Source: Saccharibacillus brassicae
GTDB taxonomy: Bacteria > Bacillota > Bacilli > Paenibacillales > Paenibacillaceae
NCBI RefSeq assembly: GCF_006542275.1
Contig: NZ_CP041217.1
Span: 2,403,501-2,467,500 of the forward strand
DNA: 64,000 nt
Reading direction: 5' to 3'
In this document: positions 19,150-28,739 of the stretch, piece by piece
Layout of the letters: every line of letters begins with the position of its first letter
Position numbering within the stretch: the first letter of the stretch is position 1
The notes under the pieces: model-generated
The model's input: only the letters and a program-made list of their open reading frames with translations
Told to the model about the DNA's origin: nothing
Databases searched by the model: none
Position numbers and translations under genes: made by a program

Positions 19150-22014
19150 TTAAGGCGCGATCGGGAGCGGAGGACCGGCGTTTATGGTGACGGTCGAATT
19201 GACGGCCGCGTTGTCTCCATAGTCTTTGAAGTTTTGCAGCTCGGCGCGGAACTTGCTGCCCGGCTTCATGTCCGGATGGCTGCTTACCCACGCATCGCTC
19301 AACTCGATCACCACGGTTTTGCCAAAAGCATAGGTTTTTTTTATGTCGCTGCTATAGGTAAGCACTACCGTATCGCTGCTATCGGAAAAGCCGGAAGCGG
19401 AATAAGCCAGATACGGAACCTCGGCCGTGTAACTCGCAACCTTTTCGGTGCTGGTAAAGGTCAATTTTCCGTTTGCGTACGTGCCGCCCGTCCATGTCGG
19501 CGCGACACGGTCGACCTTGACCGGCACTTTCACGTCCGAAATTTCGGTGCTGCCGTTCATCAGATTGAATTCGATCACGGCCGTCGTGTCGTCCTGCAGG
19601 TTGTTCTGCTTGACGAATGCTCCGCTGCCGTCGCGGGTTATGTTCAGTTCGGGAGACGTCGACGAGAGCGTAATCGATCTGCCGGTGTATCTCTGACCTT
19701 GCGGCGTTTGGGCGTAGATCCTGAACGTTTGGGTACCCGAATCGTACTTGATGATCTCTTCCTCGCTGCCGCTTGTCACTTTGATATAATTCAAAATGCT
19801 GCGTTTGCCATACTCGTAACTCGTTTCCCCCTCTGTCAGCGCGCTGGCGTTTATTTTCACTTGATCTGACGGCTTGGTATTATTGAGAATAAAGTCCGCG
19901 TCCGGCTGCAGCGTAATCGTCAGCTCCGGCGTTATGGACTGCCCGAACTTCACGATCGCCTGCGCCAATTCGGCGGCAGCCGCATCGACTGCGGACTGTT
20001 TGGCGTTGGAAGTGCCGCGAACCCCCTGCGCTTTTTGCAGCGCCAGATTCAGTTCAAGCTCCGCGCCGGGCTTGATGTTGCCCGGCACATAGCCCACGGT
20101 TGCGGTACCCAGAGCCGAGTAGCCGCTATCGATTTGGACAATTAGGCCGCTGAAATCGGCCGTAACGATCGCATCCCGGGCAGCTTGAACTTTCAGGTCC
20201 AGTTCCGACACGGCCGCGTCGACTTCTGCCTGGTCGGCGGAATCCTTGTTGTAGACGGAAGAGGCCGAAGCGATCGCGGCTTCCAGGTTCAGATACTCGG
20301 ATTCGGCGATCTGTCCCTGAGCCGTTCCGATGTTAAGGCTGTTGAACAGAAGCGTCGCTTCATCCAATTTCGCGGACAAAATCTGTTTGTTGACGGCGGC
20401 GGATTCCTGCGCTTTGACGATAAAGTCGAAGTTTTTGGAAGTAACGGCGCTGCCTTTGGTCAGCGTCGCCGTCAAGGTCACCGGCGTATCGTCGGAGCCG
20501 TACACGGCGCGGGTCACCGTTCCGTTGGAAGACAACGTCTCTTCTTTGTTCGACATCCAGGAGACGACCGAACCCTGCGCGCCCGTAAGCGGCAGCAGGA
20601 TCGACTGCGTCACCCGGTCCGCGGTATCGCCGTTCAGGTAGCCGATCGCGAGGTTGGCCGAATCCTGTTCGACCGCAAGCTTGTTCGAATCGACCGGAGG
20701 GGTGATTGGGGGCGTGACCGGAACGGAAGGCGTCGGCGCGGCGTCCGAGACGGCAGGCGTCAGCGCGACCGGCGGAGCGTCGACCGGCGGCGTCAGCGGC
20801 AGATTGACGCCGGCCGTCGATACGGCCTGCTTGATCTGCGTGCTGACCTGCGCCAGGTTCGCGATGACCGAGCCCGGCGCGACGTTAACCGGAAGGACGA
20901 TTTGATTGATCCGCACGTTCGAGCCGATCGTGACTTTGGCGGCCGGGTTCGAGATTCGAACTTCTTCGAACGCGGCGGTGCCCGTCAAATCGAGGACGCC
21001 GGCGTTATCGACCTGAAGCTTGCCTACGTTGGCGTTCAGTTCGATATGCGCCGCCGCTTTTTGCAGCTTGACGTTCGGGATCGAAGATCCGTTCACGGCG
21101 ATCTGGTCGCCCGACAGCGCAAGCGTCGCGGAAGACGGCAGGCCCGAAGCGTTCAGCTTCAATTTTTGCGAGTTCGTGCCGGAAGCGACGATCTCCAGCT
21201 CGCTGATGTCGCTGACGCTGTGGCGGGCCGATTTGAACTTGAGCACGGCACCTTCAAGCGCCTGGGCGTTACCGCCGTTCAGCAGAAGCTGCTTCAGCGA
21301 TTCCGTTACGAGCAGCGGTTGATTGTTGATCATGATCGTGTCGCCGTCCACGGAAGTAACGGTAGCGGTCACTTCTTTGGCCGGGAAAATGTCGACCAGA
21401 AGCGGCGCAATGTCTGCGCGCGTCACGCTCCCTTTGAGGTTGGCGCCGGCGAACTGCGCGTCGAACAGGCCGAGCCGCAGGGCCGACTCCACCGAGCCTT
21501 GCGCCCAACGGCTCACCGGGCCGATGCTGCCGGCGTCAACCTCCAGTCCGCCGCGGGTGTTATGTCCGTCGATCGCGCGCACCAAGACCGAAGCGAGCTC
21601 TTCGTTCGATACGGGAGCCTGCGGCCGGAAGTTCGCGCCGCTGCCCGTCATCAGTCCCGCCGCGCGGGCCGCTTCGATATAAGGCGCCCCCCAACTGGAA
21701 GATTTGATATCTCCGAACGAAGAGACATTCGAGGCAGGGAGAGGAAGATCCAACGATTTGACGAGCAGGATCGCGAACTCTTGGCGCGTCAGCACCTGAT
21801 CCGGTCGGTATTCGTTGTTCGGGAAGCCCGTAATCAATCCGAGGCGGGCCGCTTCGCGTACCGCTTCCGCTTTCTCGGGCGACAACCCCGCCAGATCCGT
21901 AAACGCGGTATCCGAACCCGGGGCTGCCGGCGTGGCGGCCGATGCGTGATTCACTCCTGCTGCTGCCGTCAAAACGGCACTTGCGACCAGCCATACTTTC
22001 CAATTGATCTCCAT
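19150..22014 (-). CDS. Giant SLH-anchored surface protein, paralog A (954 aa)
   Basis: 954 residues. Signal peptide (1-27); three SLH modules (about 35-215: FTDLAGLSPEKAEAVREAARLGLITG, then LTRQEFAILLVKSL); a beta-rich region (215-400); a Pro-rich linker; an atrophied bacterial Ig-like domain (about 446-540, SSNGTVTRAVYGSDDTPVTL); two FIVAR-like helical repeats of about 75 residues; and a C-terminal beta region. No catalytic residues are seen, so it is probably structural or adhesive. The ATG at 22014 is 8 bp after AGGAG; an in-frame TTG at 22020 is too close. It lies directly downstream of its longer paralog. Confidence 0.88.
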   Translation of the reverse strand: MEINWKVWLVASAVLTAAAGVNHASAATPAAPGSDTAFTDLAGLSPEKAEAVREAARLGLITGFPNNEYRPDQVLTRQEFAILLVKSLDLPLPASNVSSFGDIKSSSWGAPYIEAARAAGLMTGSGANFRPQAPVSNEELASVLVRAIDGHNTRGGLEVDAGSIGPVSRWAQGSVESALRLGLFDAQFAGANLKGSVTRADIAPLLVDIFPAKEVTATVTSVDGDTIMINNQPLLVTESLKQLLLNGGNAQALEGAVLKFKSARHSVSDISELEIVASGTNSQKLKLNASGLPSSATLALSGDQIAVNGSSIPNVKLQKAAAHIELNANVGKLQVDNAGVLDLTGTAAFEEVRISNPAAKVTIGSNVRINQIVLPVNVAPGSVIANLAQVSTQIKQAVSTAGVNLPLTPPVDAPPVALTPAVSDAAPTPSVPVTPPITPPVDSNKLAVEQDSANLAIGYLNGDTADRVTQSILLPLTGAQGSVVSWMSNKEETLSSNGTVTRAVYGSDDTPVTLTATLTKGSAVTSKNFDFIVKAQESAAVNKQILSAKLDEATLLFNSLNIGTAQGQIAESEYLNLEAAIASASSVYNKDSADQAEVDAAVSELDLKVQAARDAIVTADFSGLIVQIDSGYSALGTATVGYVPGNIKPGAELELNLALQKAQGVRGTSNAKQSAVDAAAAELAQAIVKFGQSITPELTITLQPDADFILNNTKPSDQVKINASALTEGETSYEYGKRSILNYIKVTSGSEEEIIKYDSGTQTFRIYAQTPQGQRYTGRSITLSSTSPELNITRDGSGAFVKQNNLQDDTTAVIEFNLMNGSTEISDVKVPVKVDRVAPTWTGGTYANGKLTFTSTEKVASYTAEVPYLAYSASGFSDSSDTVVLTYSSDIKKTYAFGKTVVIELSDAWVSSHPDMKPGSKFRAELQNFKDYGDNAAVNSTVTINAGPPLPIAP

Positions 22015-22117
22015 TAACAAGTCTCCTCTAGGTGAGTTGGGATATCGTACGCTTTAACATCGACAAAACGTGGACAAGCTTGAAGCCTCGCCGTTTAAGG
22101 CTGCGAAGGGTTTGAAA

Positions 22118-25100
22118 TTATTGAGGCACATCGAAGTCAAACTTCTGGATATCGGCTTCGTTGTAGGCACGGTCGGTGATATCGTTCAGGATCACGCGGA
22201 ACAGGCTGCCTTCAGGCCGGTACTTCCCTTTCAAATTAGGATCCAGCAGCAACGTAAGCTGATTGCCGTTGACCTCGAATTTTACATCAAGGTATTCCTC
22301 GAAATATCCACGTTCGAACCAGCCCATTTGCGAATATTGGAGAGTCACGCTTGAGGATTTGACCTCGCTCGGCTCCATGTAACCCCTTTTAGCAAGAGCA
22401 ATCGGTTTGCTGCTGGTCAGTACAAACTTCGTCGTGCTCGGATCGTATACGGCGCTCGTCCATACCGGTTTATCGTGATTGATCGTAACGGGGATCTTCA
22501 CGCCGGAAATTTCGACGCCTTGTTTGAACAGACTAATCTCGATGTTCGCTTTTGTGTTGTCCGACAGATTGATTTGCGAGATTTCAGTCCCCTTAAACGC
22601 TCCGACGATCCGCAGTTCCGGATCAACGCTGGTGATCGTCAAAGTGCGGCCCGTCTCATATTGGAAAGCGGCGTCATCGTATATCATGTACTCCCCTGAT
22701 CCCTGCTGGTATTTAAGGAACTGTTCCTGATCGCCTTTTTTCACCCGTACCAGATCCAAAATGTTTCTCATGGTGTATTGGTAGGTCGTATCGTTATTTG
22801 TGCCTGCCAGATTGGAAATATACACTTTTGCACTCTCGGTATTGTTCAAGACGAACTCCGCGTTCGGCGCGAGCGAGATCGTCAGCTCCGGCACTCGGGC
22901 CTGCTCGAATGCCACCACCGCCAGATTCAGCGAGTCGATCGCGGCCGTGATCTGCGCCGCGGTAGAAGCCGGTTCGTCACGCACTACGATCGCAGCGTGC
23001 TTCGCATAAGTCAAAGCATTCGCTCCCGACATCGTTACTTTTCCCGGATCGGTGCCGACTACCGTATTCTGCAGCATCAGCTCTGCCGCATAGATTGTGG
23101 ACTTCAGCAGTTCGATATCGGTCAGAACGATCGAATCTTTCAACGCCTGGATTTTCCCGCCCAATTCCGCGACACGGTTGTTGATCGTTTGCTGCGAAAC
23201 GGTCTCGTCGTTGTAGGTTGCTTGGGCTGTTTGGAGCGCCGTGCCCAATTCCTGATAAGGAGCTTGCCCGACTTGTCCCTGGCGTGTGCCGACCTTCAGA
23301 TCGCTCAGCAGGAATGCCGCTTCGTCGATTCTACCCGACAGCGCCTTTTTGTCGACAACGATCTTAGATGCGTTAAACGTATCAATCGCCTGCGACAAAG
23401 CGATTCGGGCCGTGATCACCGCCTGCTTGCCCGGATTCGGATTGCTCGCCACGCCCTGCGCGCTCGTCAGGGAGAGCTGGAACGCCTGCTTCGCTTCTTC
23501 CGGGACGCTGCCGTTTCCGTCGCCGACCGGGGTATTGGCCAACAGCGCCTGCGCATCATAAATCTTTTGCGTCAGCAGCTGCGTGTTCACCCCGTCAAAG
23601 ACTTGTTCAAAATCGGTAATCGCCGATCCCAGCACGACTGCCGCCAGATCGACTTCGGCCTGCAAGGCAAATCGATTGTCGATCACCTGCTCGGCAGCCC
23701 GAACCGCCAAAGCGAGCGCGGTTGCGGCTTGTTCCGGCGCTTGGCCTTCACCGCCGCCTACCGGCGTAAGCTCCAGCACAAGCCTGGCATCGCGGATCTT
23801 CGCCGACAAAGCCGCTTTATCCGTAACCGGGAATTCCGCCGCTTTCACCGTCAACGTAAAGTCGCGCGATTGCGTCACGTTTCCTTTGATCAGCGTCGCC
23901 GCCAGTGTGACGACCGAATCGCCGGAACCGTACACCGCGCGGGTCACCGTTCCGTTCGAAGACAAAAGGCTTTCGTTGTCGGATATCCAGGAAATGGCGG
24001 AACCCTGCTCGCCCATACGAGGCAGTTGAACCGAACTCGTTACGGAGTCCGCGTCGTCGCCTGCCTGGAACCCGATCGCCAAGCTTGCGCGGTCCTGCTC
24101 GACGGCCAGTCGATTCGAATCGACCGGCGGCGTGACGATTACGGGATCGGAAGGTATAGGCGTAGGAACAGGCGTGGGAGTGGGAACAGGCGTCGGAGTA
24201 GGAACAGGCGTCGGAGTGGGAACAGGGGTAGACACCGGCGCGGCCGTTGGCGTCGGAACCGAAGGTTGAGCCGCTGCCGCTTGACCCGGCAGATTAACCG
24301 GAGTCCCCGAAGTCGTGACTGCCTGCTTGATCTGGCCGGTGACCTGCGGCAGATTGGTGAAGATCGATGCGGGATTGGCATTGACCGGAAGCACGACGCG
24401 CTCGATCTGCACCTCCGAACCGATCGTCAGCTTGGCGTTGGTATTCGTTACGCGAAGCTCTCCAAAATTGACTTTGCCGGACAGCTTCAGCTCTCCTGCG
24501 CCGCCGACCTGAAGCTTGGCGACATTGGCGTTCAGCTCGATATCGGAAGCCGAATTTTGAAGCGTCATATTCGAGATCGAAGAACCGTTCACGGTGACAT
24601 GATTGCCCGAAATTTTCAATTCGCCGGAGGCCGGGAAGCCGTCGGCATTGAAGGTCAGCCGGTTCTCGGCCGTACCGGAATCCATGATCTCGATTTCGCT
24701 GATTCCGCCTACGCTGTGACGCGACGTTTTGAACATCAATTTCGCGCCTTCGAGAGCTTGAACGTTGTCGCTTCCGAGCAGCAGCCGTTTGAGCGAATCC
24801 GTCACGAGGAGAGGGCGGCCGTCGATCATGATCGTATCGCCGCTTACGGACGTTACGGTCGCCGTCACTTCTTTTTCAGGGAAGATGTTGACGAGGAACG
24901 GCGCGATGTCCGCGCGGGTCACGCGTCCTTTGAGGTTGAGGTTCGCGAACGAAGATTCGATCAATCCGAGGCGGGCGGCCGCTTCGACCGAGCCGCGCGC
25001 CCAGCTGCTGACCGCTCCGATCGAGGAGGGGTTGACGGTCAATCCGCCGGATGTATTTTGCCCGTTTACGGCGCGGAGCAGGACGGAAGCCATTTCTTCG

Positions 25101-25507
25101 CGGGACACGAAAGATTGCGGCCGGAAAGCTGATCCGCTTCCGTTCATCAGACCCGCCCGGCGGGCCGCTTCGATATAAGGAAGGCTCCAGCTTGCCGCAG
25201 TAACGTCTGTAAAAGAAGAAGTCGTGCCGCTCTCAAGCGGGAGCTCCAATGCTTTGACCAGCAGGATCGCAAACTCTTGGCGCGTCAGTGCCTGGCCCGG
25301 TCTGTATTCGTTGTTGGGGAAGCCCGTAATTAACCCGAGACGGGCCGCTTCCCGGATCGCCTCTGTCTGTTCCGGCGATACGCCGGCCAGGTCATTGAAC
25401 GATACGTCCGTGCTCGGGGTCGCCGCAAACGCAGATGTGCTGCTTGTTCCTGCTGCTGCTGTAAAAATAGCGCTTGCGAACAGCCAGGCTTTCCAATTAA
25501 TCTCCAT
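22118..25507 (-). CDS. Giant SLH-anchored surface protein, paralog B (1129 aa)
   Basis: 1129 residues with the same layout as the next gene downstream: identical start MEINWK, signal peptide, three SLH modules (about 35-215), a beta region with matching phrases (KEVTATVTSV, then GDTIMI), a linker, an atrophied Ig domain (SSNGTVTRAVYGSGD), helical repeats and a C-terminal beta region. Differences: four helical repeats of about 72-76 residues rather than two, and a VPTPTP hexapeptide linker repeated about four times. It is probably a wall-bound structural or adhesive protein. GAGGAGA precedes the ATG; the upstream region is AT-rich but no clear promoter was found. Confidence 0.88.
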   Translation of the reverse strand: MEINWKAWLFASAIFTAAAGTSSTSAFAATPSTDVSFNDLAGVSPEQTEAIREAARLGLITGFPNNEYRPGQALTRQEFAILLVKALELPLESGTTSSFTDVTAASWSLPYIEAARRAGLMNGSGSAFRPQSFVSREEMASVLLRAVNGQNTSGGLTVNPSSIGAVSSWARGSVEAAARLGLIESSFANLNLKGRVTRADIAPFLVNIFPEKEVTATVTSVSGDTIMIDGRPLLVTDSLKRLLLGSDNVQALEGAKLMFKTSRHSVGGISEIEIMDSGTAENRLTFNADGFPASGELKISGNHVTVNGSSISNMTLQNSASDIELNANVAKLQVGGAGELKLSGKVNFGELRVTNTNAKLTIGSEVQIERVVLPVNANPASIFTNLPQVTGQIKQAVTTSGTPVNLPGQAAAAQPSVPTPTAAPVSTPVPTPTPVPTPTPVPTPTPVPTPIPSDPVIVTPPVDSNRLAVEQDRASLAIGFQAGDDADSVTSSVQLPRMGEQGSAISWISDNESLLSSNGTVTRAVYGSGDSVVTLAATLIKGNVTQSRDFTLTVKAAEFPVTDKAALSAKIRDARLVLELTPVGGGEGQAPEQAATALALAVRAAEQVIDNRFALQAEVDLAAVVLGSAITDFEQVFDGVNTQLLTQKIYDAQALLANTPVGDGNGSVPEEAKQAFQLSLTSAQGVASNPNPGKQAVITARIALSQAIDTFNASKIVVDKKALSGRIDEAAFLLSDLKVGTRQGQVGQAPYQELGTALQTAQATYNDETVSQQTINNRVAELGGKIQALKDSIVLTDIELLKSTIYAAELMLQNTVVGTDPGKVTMSGANALTYAKHAAIVVRDEPASTAAQITAAIDSLNLAVVAFEQARVPELTISLAPNAEFVLNNTESAKVYISNLAGTNNDTTYQYTMRNILDLVRVKKGDQEQFLKYQQGSGEYMIYDDAAFQYETGRTLTITSVDPELRIVGAFKGTEISQINLSDNTKANIEISLFKQGVEISGVKIPVTINHDKPVWTSAVYDPSTTKFVLTSSKPIALAKRGYMEPSEVKSSSVTLQYSQMGWFERGYFEEYLDVKFEVNGNQLTLLLDPNLKGKYRPEGSLFRVILNDITDRAYNEADIQKFDFDVPQ
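24153..24232. repeat. 18-bp coding tandem repeat (VPTPTP linker)
   Basis: About four units of an 18-bp sequence (GGAACAGGCGTCGGAGTG on the plus strand) encode the Pro-Thr linker between the SLH-proximal region and the Ig-like domain of paralog B. Such repeats change copy number by slippage. Confidence 0.8.
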
Positions 25508-25609
25508 TATCTATGATCTCCTCTGAATTCGCCGAATATCCTACCTTGTTGACATCGACCGGAGCCCACGCTTTCATAATGAAAATATTAAAATTTGAAG
25601 TAAATTTGA

Positions 25610-25654
25610 GGTTGGCCGGAACCCGGCCTCACTTTGCCGGGTTCCAACCGAACC
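25610..25654 (-). terminator. Hairpin overlapping the thiO stop codon
   Basis: GGAACCCGG pairs with CCGGGTTCC, flanked by GGTT/AACC, across the end of thiO. The T-run behind it on the minus strand is poor, so termination may be inefficient and allow read-through into the SLH genes. Confidence 0.5.
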
Positions 25655-26912
25655 GTTCCGGCCGAAAAGCGTGCTGCCAAGGCTCCGCTTCCCGTCCTTC
25701 GGCACAGTCCGCGACCCTCTTCGCCGTCACCGGGCTCAGCAGGATGCCGTTGCGGTAATGGCCCGCCGCGAAGATCACGCGCTCCGCGCCCGGCAGCCGC
25801 CCGATCAGCGGCCGGCCGTCGAGCGTCGCCGGGCGCAGCCCCGCCCAGCGGTGAAACGGCTGCGCCTTTTCCAGCGCGGGCAGCATCCGCTTGTTCCAGC
25901 GCGTCAATCGCGCGATGCCGTGCTCCGTCACGCTCGTATCGAAGCCCGCGACGTCTTCGGACGCGCCGCAGACGAGCGTCCCGTTCGCTTTTTGCACCAG
26001 ATAGCCCTGGCTGCCGAACACCATGTGCCGCAGCGGCACCTGCTCCGCGCCCCAGGCGTACGCGCAGATCTGCCCGCGGATCGGCTGCACGGGCAGGCGC
26101 AGCCCGAAGCGGCCGGCCCATCCGCCGGCCCAGGCCCCCGTGCAGACCACGAGCCGGTCCGCCCGGAAGGTCGCGCCGGAAGCTCCGGCCGCGTCCGCCG
26201 GGCTGCGTTCGGCTGCCCAGCCTTCGCGCGCCGCGCCCTGCCCGCCCGCCTGCATCGCCGGCTGCCGCTCCCCGCCCGCTTCCGCGCCGGCGTTCCGCGC
26301 GCCGAGCCCGGATGCCCCGTCTACGCCCCGGCCGCTCGCCCGGACTTCCACGCCGCGTGCCCACTGCGTCGGCTCCAGCTCGCCGAGCCGTTCGCGGATC
26401 TGCACGCCGACTTTCACGCAGGCGCTTTTCAGCGCTTCGACGAAGTCCGGCGCGTAAATATGGCTCTCTTCCGGCGTATGCAGCGCCGCGACCACGGCCG
26501 GCGACAAGCCCGGCTCGGCCGCGCGCAGTTCGCCGCCGCGCAGGATCGTGCCGCTCGATCCGCGGCTGCGCTGCCAGTCCAGCCGGCGCTCAAGCGCCGC
26601 CAGGTCCGCTTCGTGGTAAGCGGCGTACAGGCTGCCGCACTCCGTATATTCGAAGTCCCGGCCGGACAGCTCCCGGACCTGCCGCTGCCAGGCCGGATAC
26701 AGGTCGAGGCTTGCGCGGCACAGCGCGAAGAACTCGTCCGGCGAATCCGGATTTTCGGAATACGGCGCGAGCATGCCGGCCGCCGCGCCGGACGCCTGCC
26801 CGCCGCAGGCGCCGGCTTCGAGCAGCGTCACGTCCGCGCCGCGCAGCCGAAGCTCCAGCGCGCAGGACAAGCCGATGATACCTCCGCCAAGCACGAGGAA
26901 CGAATCGTTCAT
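25629..26912 (-). CDS. thiO: Glycine oxidase ThiO
   Basis: 427 residues. N-terminal FAD fold FLVLGGGIIGLSCALELRLRG and C-terminal DAO-family signature AGHYRNGILLSPVT. It oxidises glycine to iminoglycine for the thiazole ring of thiamine. The start at 26912 sits 5 bp behind GGGGGAG; an upstream ATG at 26930 overlaps the thiG stop (ATGA) but lacks such a site. About 57 low-complexity Ala/Gly-rich residues (about 192-248) interrupt the middle; typical ThiO proteins are about 370 residues. Last gene of the thiamine operon. Confidence 0.92.
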   Translation of the reverse strand: MNDSFLVLGGGIIGLSCALELRLRGADVTLLEAGACGGQASGAAAGMLAPYSENPDSPDEFFALCRASLDLYPAWQRQVRELSGRDFEYTECGSLYAAYHEADLAALERRLDWQRSRGSSGTILRGGELRAAEPGLSPAVVAALHTPEESHIYAPDFVEALKSACVKVGVQIRERLGELEPTQWARGVEVRASGRGVDGASGLGARNAGAEAGGERQPAMQAGGQGAAREGWAAERSPADAAGASGATFRADRLVVCTGAWAGGWAGRFGLRLPVQPIRGQICAYAWGAEQVPLRHMVFGSQGYLVQKANGTLVCGASEDVAGFDTSVTEHGIARLTRWNKRMLPALEKAQPFHRWAGLRPATLDGRPLIGRLPGAERVIFAAGHYRNGILLSPVTAKRVADCAEGREAEPWQHAFRPERFGWNPAK

Positions 26913-26926
26913 GGCCGCTCCCCCGC

Positions 26927-27805
26927 TCATTCCACGATCAGCGACTCGAAGCCGCTGCTGGCCGACGCGTACCGCTTCTTCGGCATCCGGCCCGACAGAT
27001 AGGCGAGCCGGCCGCCTTCGATCGCAAGGCGCATCGCCCGTGCCATGCCGACGGGGTCCTGCGCTTTGGCGACCGGCGTGTTCATCAGAATCGCCGAAGC
27101 GCCGAGTTCCATCGCCAGCGCCGCGTCGCTGGCCGTGCCGAGGCCCGCGTCGACGATGACCGGCACGTTCGACCGCTCGACGATCAGGCTAATATTGTAG
27201 GGATTCAAGATGCCGAGGCCGGTGCCGATCGGCGCGCCTCCCGGCATGACCGCCGCCGCGCCCGCTTCTTCCAGGCGCCGGCACATGACCGGATCGTCCG
27301 AGATGTACGGCAGCACCGTAAAGCCTTCCCTGACGAGAATCTCGGTCGCCCGCAGCGTCTCGATCGGATCGGGCAGCAGCGTCCGCTCGTCGGCGCAGAT
27401 CTCCACCTTGATCCAATCGCTAAGGCCCGACGCGCGCGCAAGCCGCGCGATTCGCACCGCTTCTTCCGCCGTGCGTGAGCCCGACGTGTTCGGGAGAAAT
27501 TGGTAAGCGCCCTGCTCCAGATGCTGGAGAATCGAATCGTCTTCCGCCGCTTCCAGATCGACGCGCCGGATCGCGAACGTCAGCACTTCCGTGCCGGACG
27601 CGGCGATCGCTTCGGTCTGCACGAACGGGTTCGGGAACAATCCTGTCCCGAGGAAAAAGCGCGACTGCATGTTCAGGCCGCCGAGACTCCAGCCGTCGCC
27701 GCCGGGTTCGATCCGCTCTGCCGGCCGCGCCGAGTCGGCGCGGCCCTCTGCTCCCGCTGCTGCTTGGCCGTTGTCGTATCCGTATTCATCTTCATATTCG
27801 TTCAT
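26927..27805 (-). CDS. thiG: Thiazole synthase ThiG
   Basis: 292 residues. It joins deoxyxylulose phosphate, iminoglycine and ThiS thiocarboxylate into the thiazole phosphate. The Schiff-base lysine is Lys133 in WIKVEI; the phosphate loops MPGGAPIGTGLG and VDAGLGTASDAA are intact. The first 40 residues (acidic, then Ala/Gly-rich) are an extension not usual in the family. The ATG at 27805 follows GGGAGGAGG, which lies over the end of thiS. Confidence 0.95.
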   Translation of the reverse strand: MNEYEDEYGYDNGQAAAGAEGRADSARPAERIEPGGDGWSLGGLNMQSRFFLGTGLFPNPFVQTEAIAASGTEVLTFAIRRVDLEAAEDDSILQHLEQGAYQFLPNTSGSRTAEEAVRIARLARASGLSDWIKVEICADERTLLPDPIETLRATEILVREGFTVLPYISDDPVMCRRLEEAGAAAVMPGGAPIGTGLGILNPYNISLIVERSNVPVIVDAGLGTASDAALAMELGASAILMNTPVAKAQDPVGMARAMRLAIEGGRLAYLSGRMPKKRYASASSGFESLIVE

Positions 27806-27809
27806 CGGT

Positions 27810-28010
27810 TCAGCCTCCTCCCACAAAATGGACCAATTCGATCTTCATGCCCGGCGTGACCGGCGTCGACGCCCACTGCTCCGACGTGCGCACCTCGCCG
27901 TCCACTTCCGCCACGATCGGCCGCCCGGTCAGACCGAGCCGCTCCACGACGTCCGCCAAAGTGGCGGCTTCCAGCTCTTGCCTGCTTCCGTTTATGATCA
28001 ATTCCACCAT
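27810..28010 (-). CDS. thiS: Sulfur carrier protein ThiS
   Basis: 66 residues, ubiquitin-like (MVELIINGSRQELEAATLA). It ends in Gly-Gly-Gly; the terminal glycine is adenylated by ThiF and becomes the thiocarboxylate that donates sulfur. Eight bases separate it from thiE. Confidence 0.95.
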   Translation of the reverse strand: MVELIINGSRQELEAATLADVVERLGLTGRPIVAEVDGEVRTSEQWASTPVTPGMKIELVHFVGGG

Positions 28011-28018
28011 TCGAAGGC

Positions 28019-28642
28019 TCACCCTTTCCTGTCCAGTATGCGAATAAACGCCCGGCATGCCTCCGCGGGATCGTCGCTGCCGACGATCTCGCTGACCGCG
28101 CACAGCCGCGTCGCGCCGGCCGCGATCACGTCGTCCGCATTGTGCAGCTTGATGCCGCCGATCGCCACGAACGGAATGCCGATCCGCTCGGACACTTCGC
28201 GGATATAACCGAGCCCGACCGGCGCGACGACGTCGGCTTTGGTCTGCGTGGCGTACACGGGACCGGCGCCGATATAGTCCGCGCCCTGCTCCTGCGCCAG
28301 CAGCGCTTCTTCGATCGCATGCGTCGAGATGCCGACGATTTTGGAGCCCATGCGCCGCCGCGCTTCTTCGAGCGGCACGTCGCCCTGTCCCAGATGCACT
28401 CCGTCCGCGTCCACTTCCAGCGCCAGGTCGATATGGTCGTTCACGATGAACGGAATGCCGTAACGCCGTGTCAGCTCCCGCAGCGATCGCGCTTTGCGCA
28501 GCCGCTCCGCCGGATCGCTGTGCTTGTCCCGGAACTGGACAATGTCGGCGCCGCCGATGATCGCCTGCTCCATGACGTCCGCAAGTTCGCGTCCCGGATG
28601 AAAGTTCTCGCCGGTAATCGCATATAATCTGAAGTCCCGCAA
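28019..28642 (-). CDS. thiE: Thiamine phosphate synthase ThiE
   Basis: 207 residues, a TIM barrel that joins the pyrimidine and thiazole halves into thiamine phosphate. Family motifs: VQFRDKHSDPAERL (pyrophosphate-binding), VNDHIDLALEVDADGVHLGQ, and YIGAGPVYATQTK. It lies 97 bp after thiF. thiC and thiD are absent here, so the pyrimidine branch must be encoded elsewhere. Confidence 0.95.
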   Translation of the reverse strand: MRDFRLYAITGENFHPGRELADVMEQAIIGGADIVQFRDKHSDPAERLRKARSLRELTRRYGIPFIVNDHIDLALEVDADGVHLGQGDVPLEEARRRMGSKIVGISTHAIEEALLAQEQGADYIGAGPVYATQTKADVVAPVGLGYIREVSERIGIPFVAIGGIKLHNADDVIAAGATRLCAVSEIVGSDDPAEACRAFIRILDRKG

Positions 28643-28739
28643 AAGATTCGCCTCCCTGTTTTTTCACATTCGATTTCGATTTCGATTCCGTTCTATGCCC
28701 CTGTCTTGCGCCTGCGTCTGCCCTGCTGGGCAACCCGGC

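Noticed and set aside
22778-25132. A 784-codon open frame on the plus strand
   Set aside because: It is the mirror of the SLH paralog B coding frame, Arg-rich, with no ribosome site or motif.
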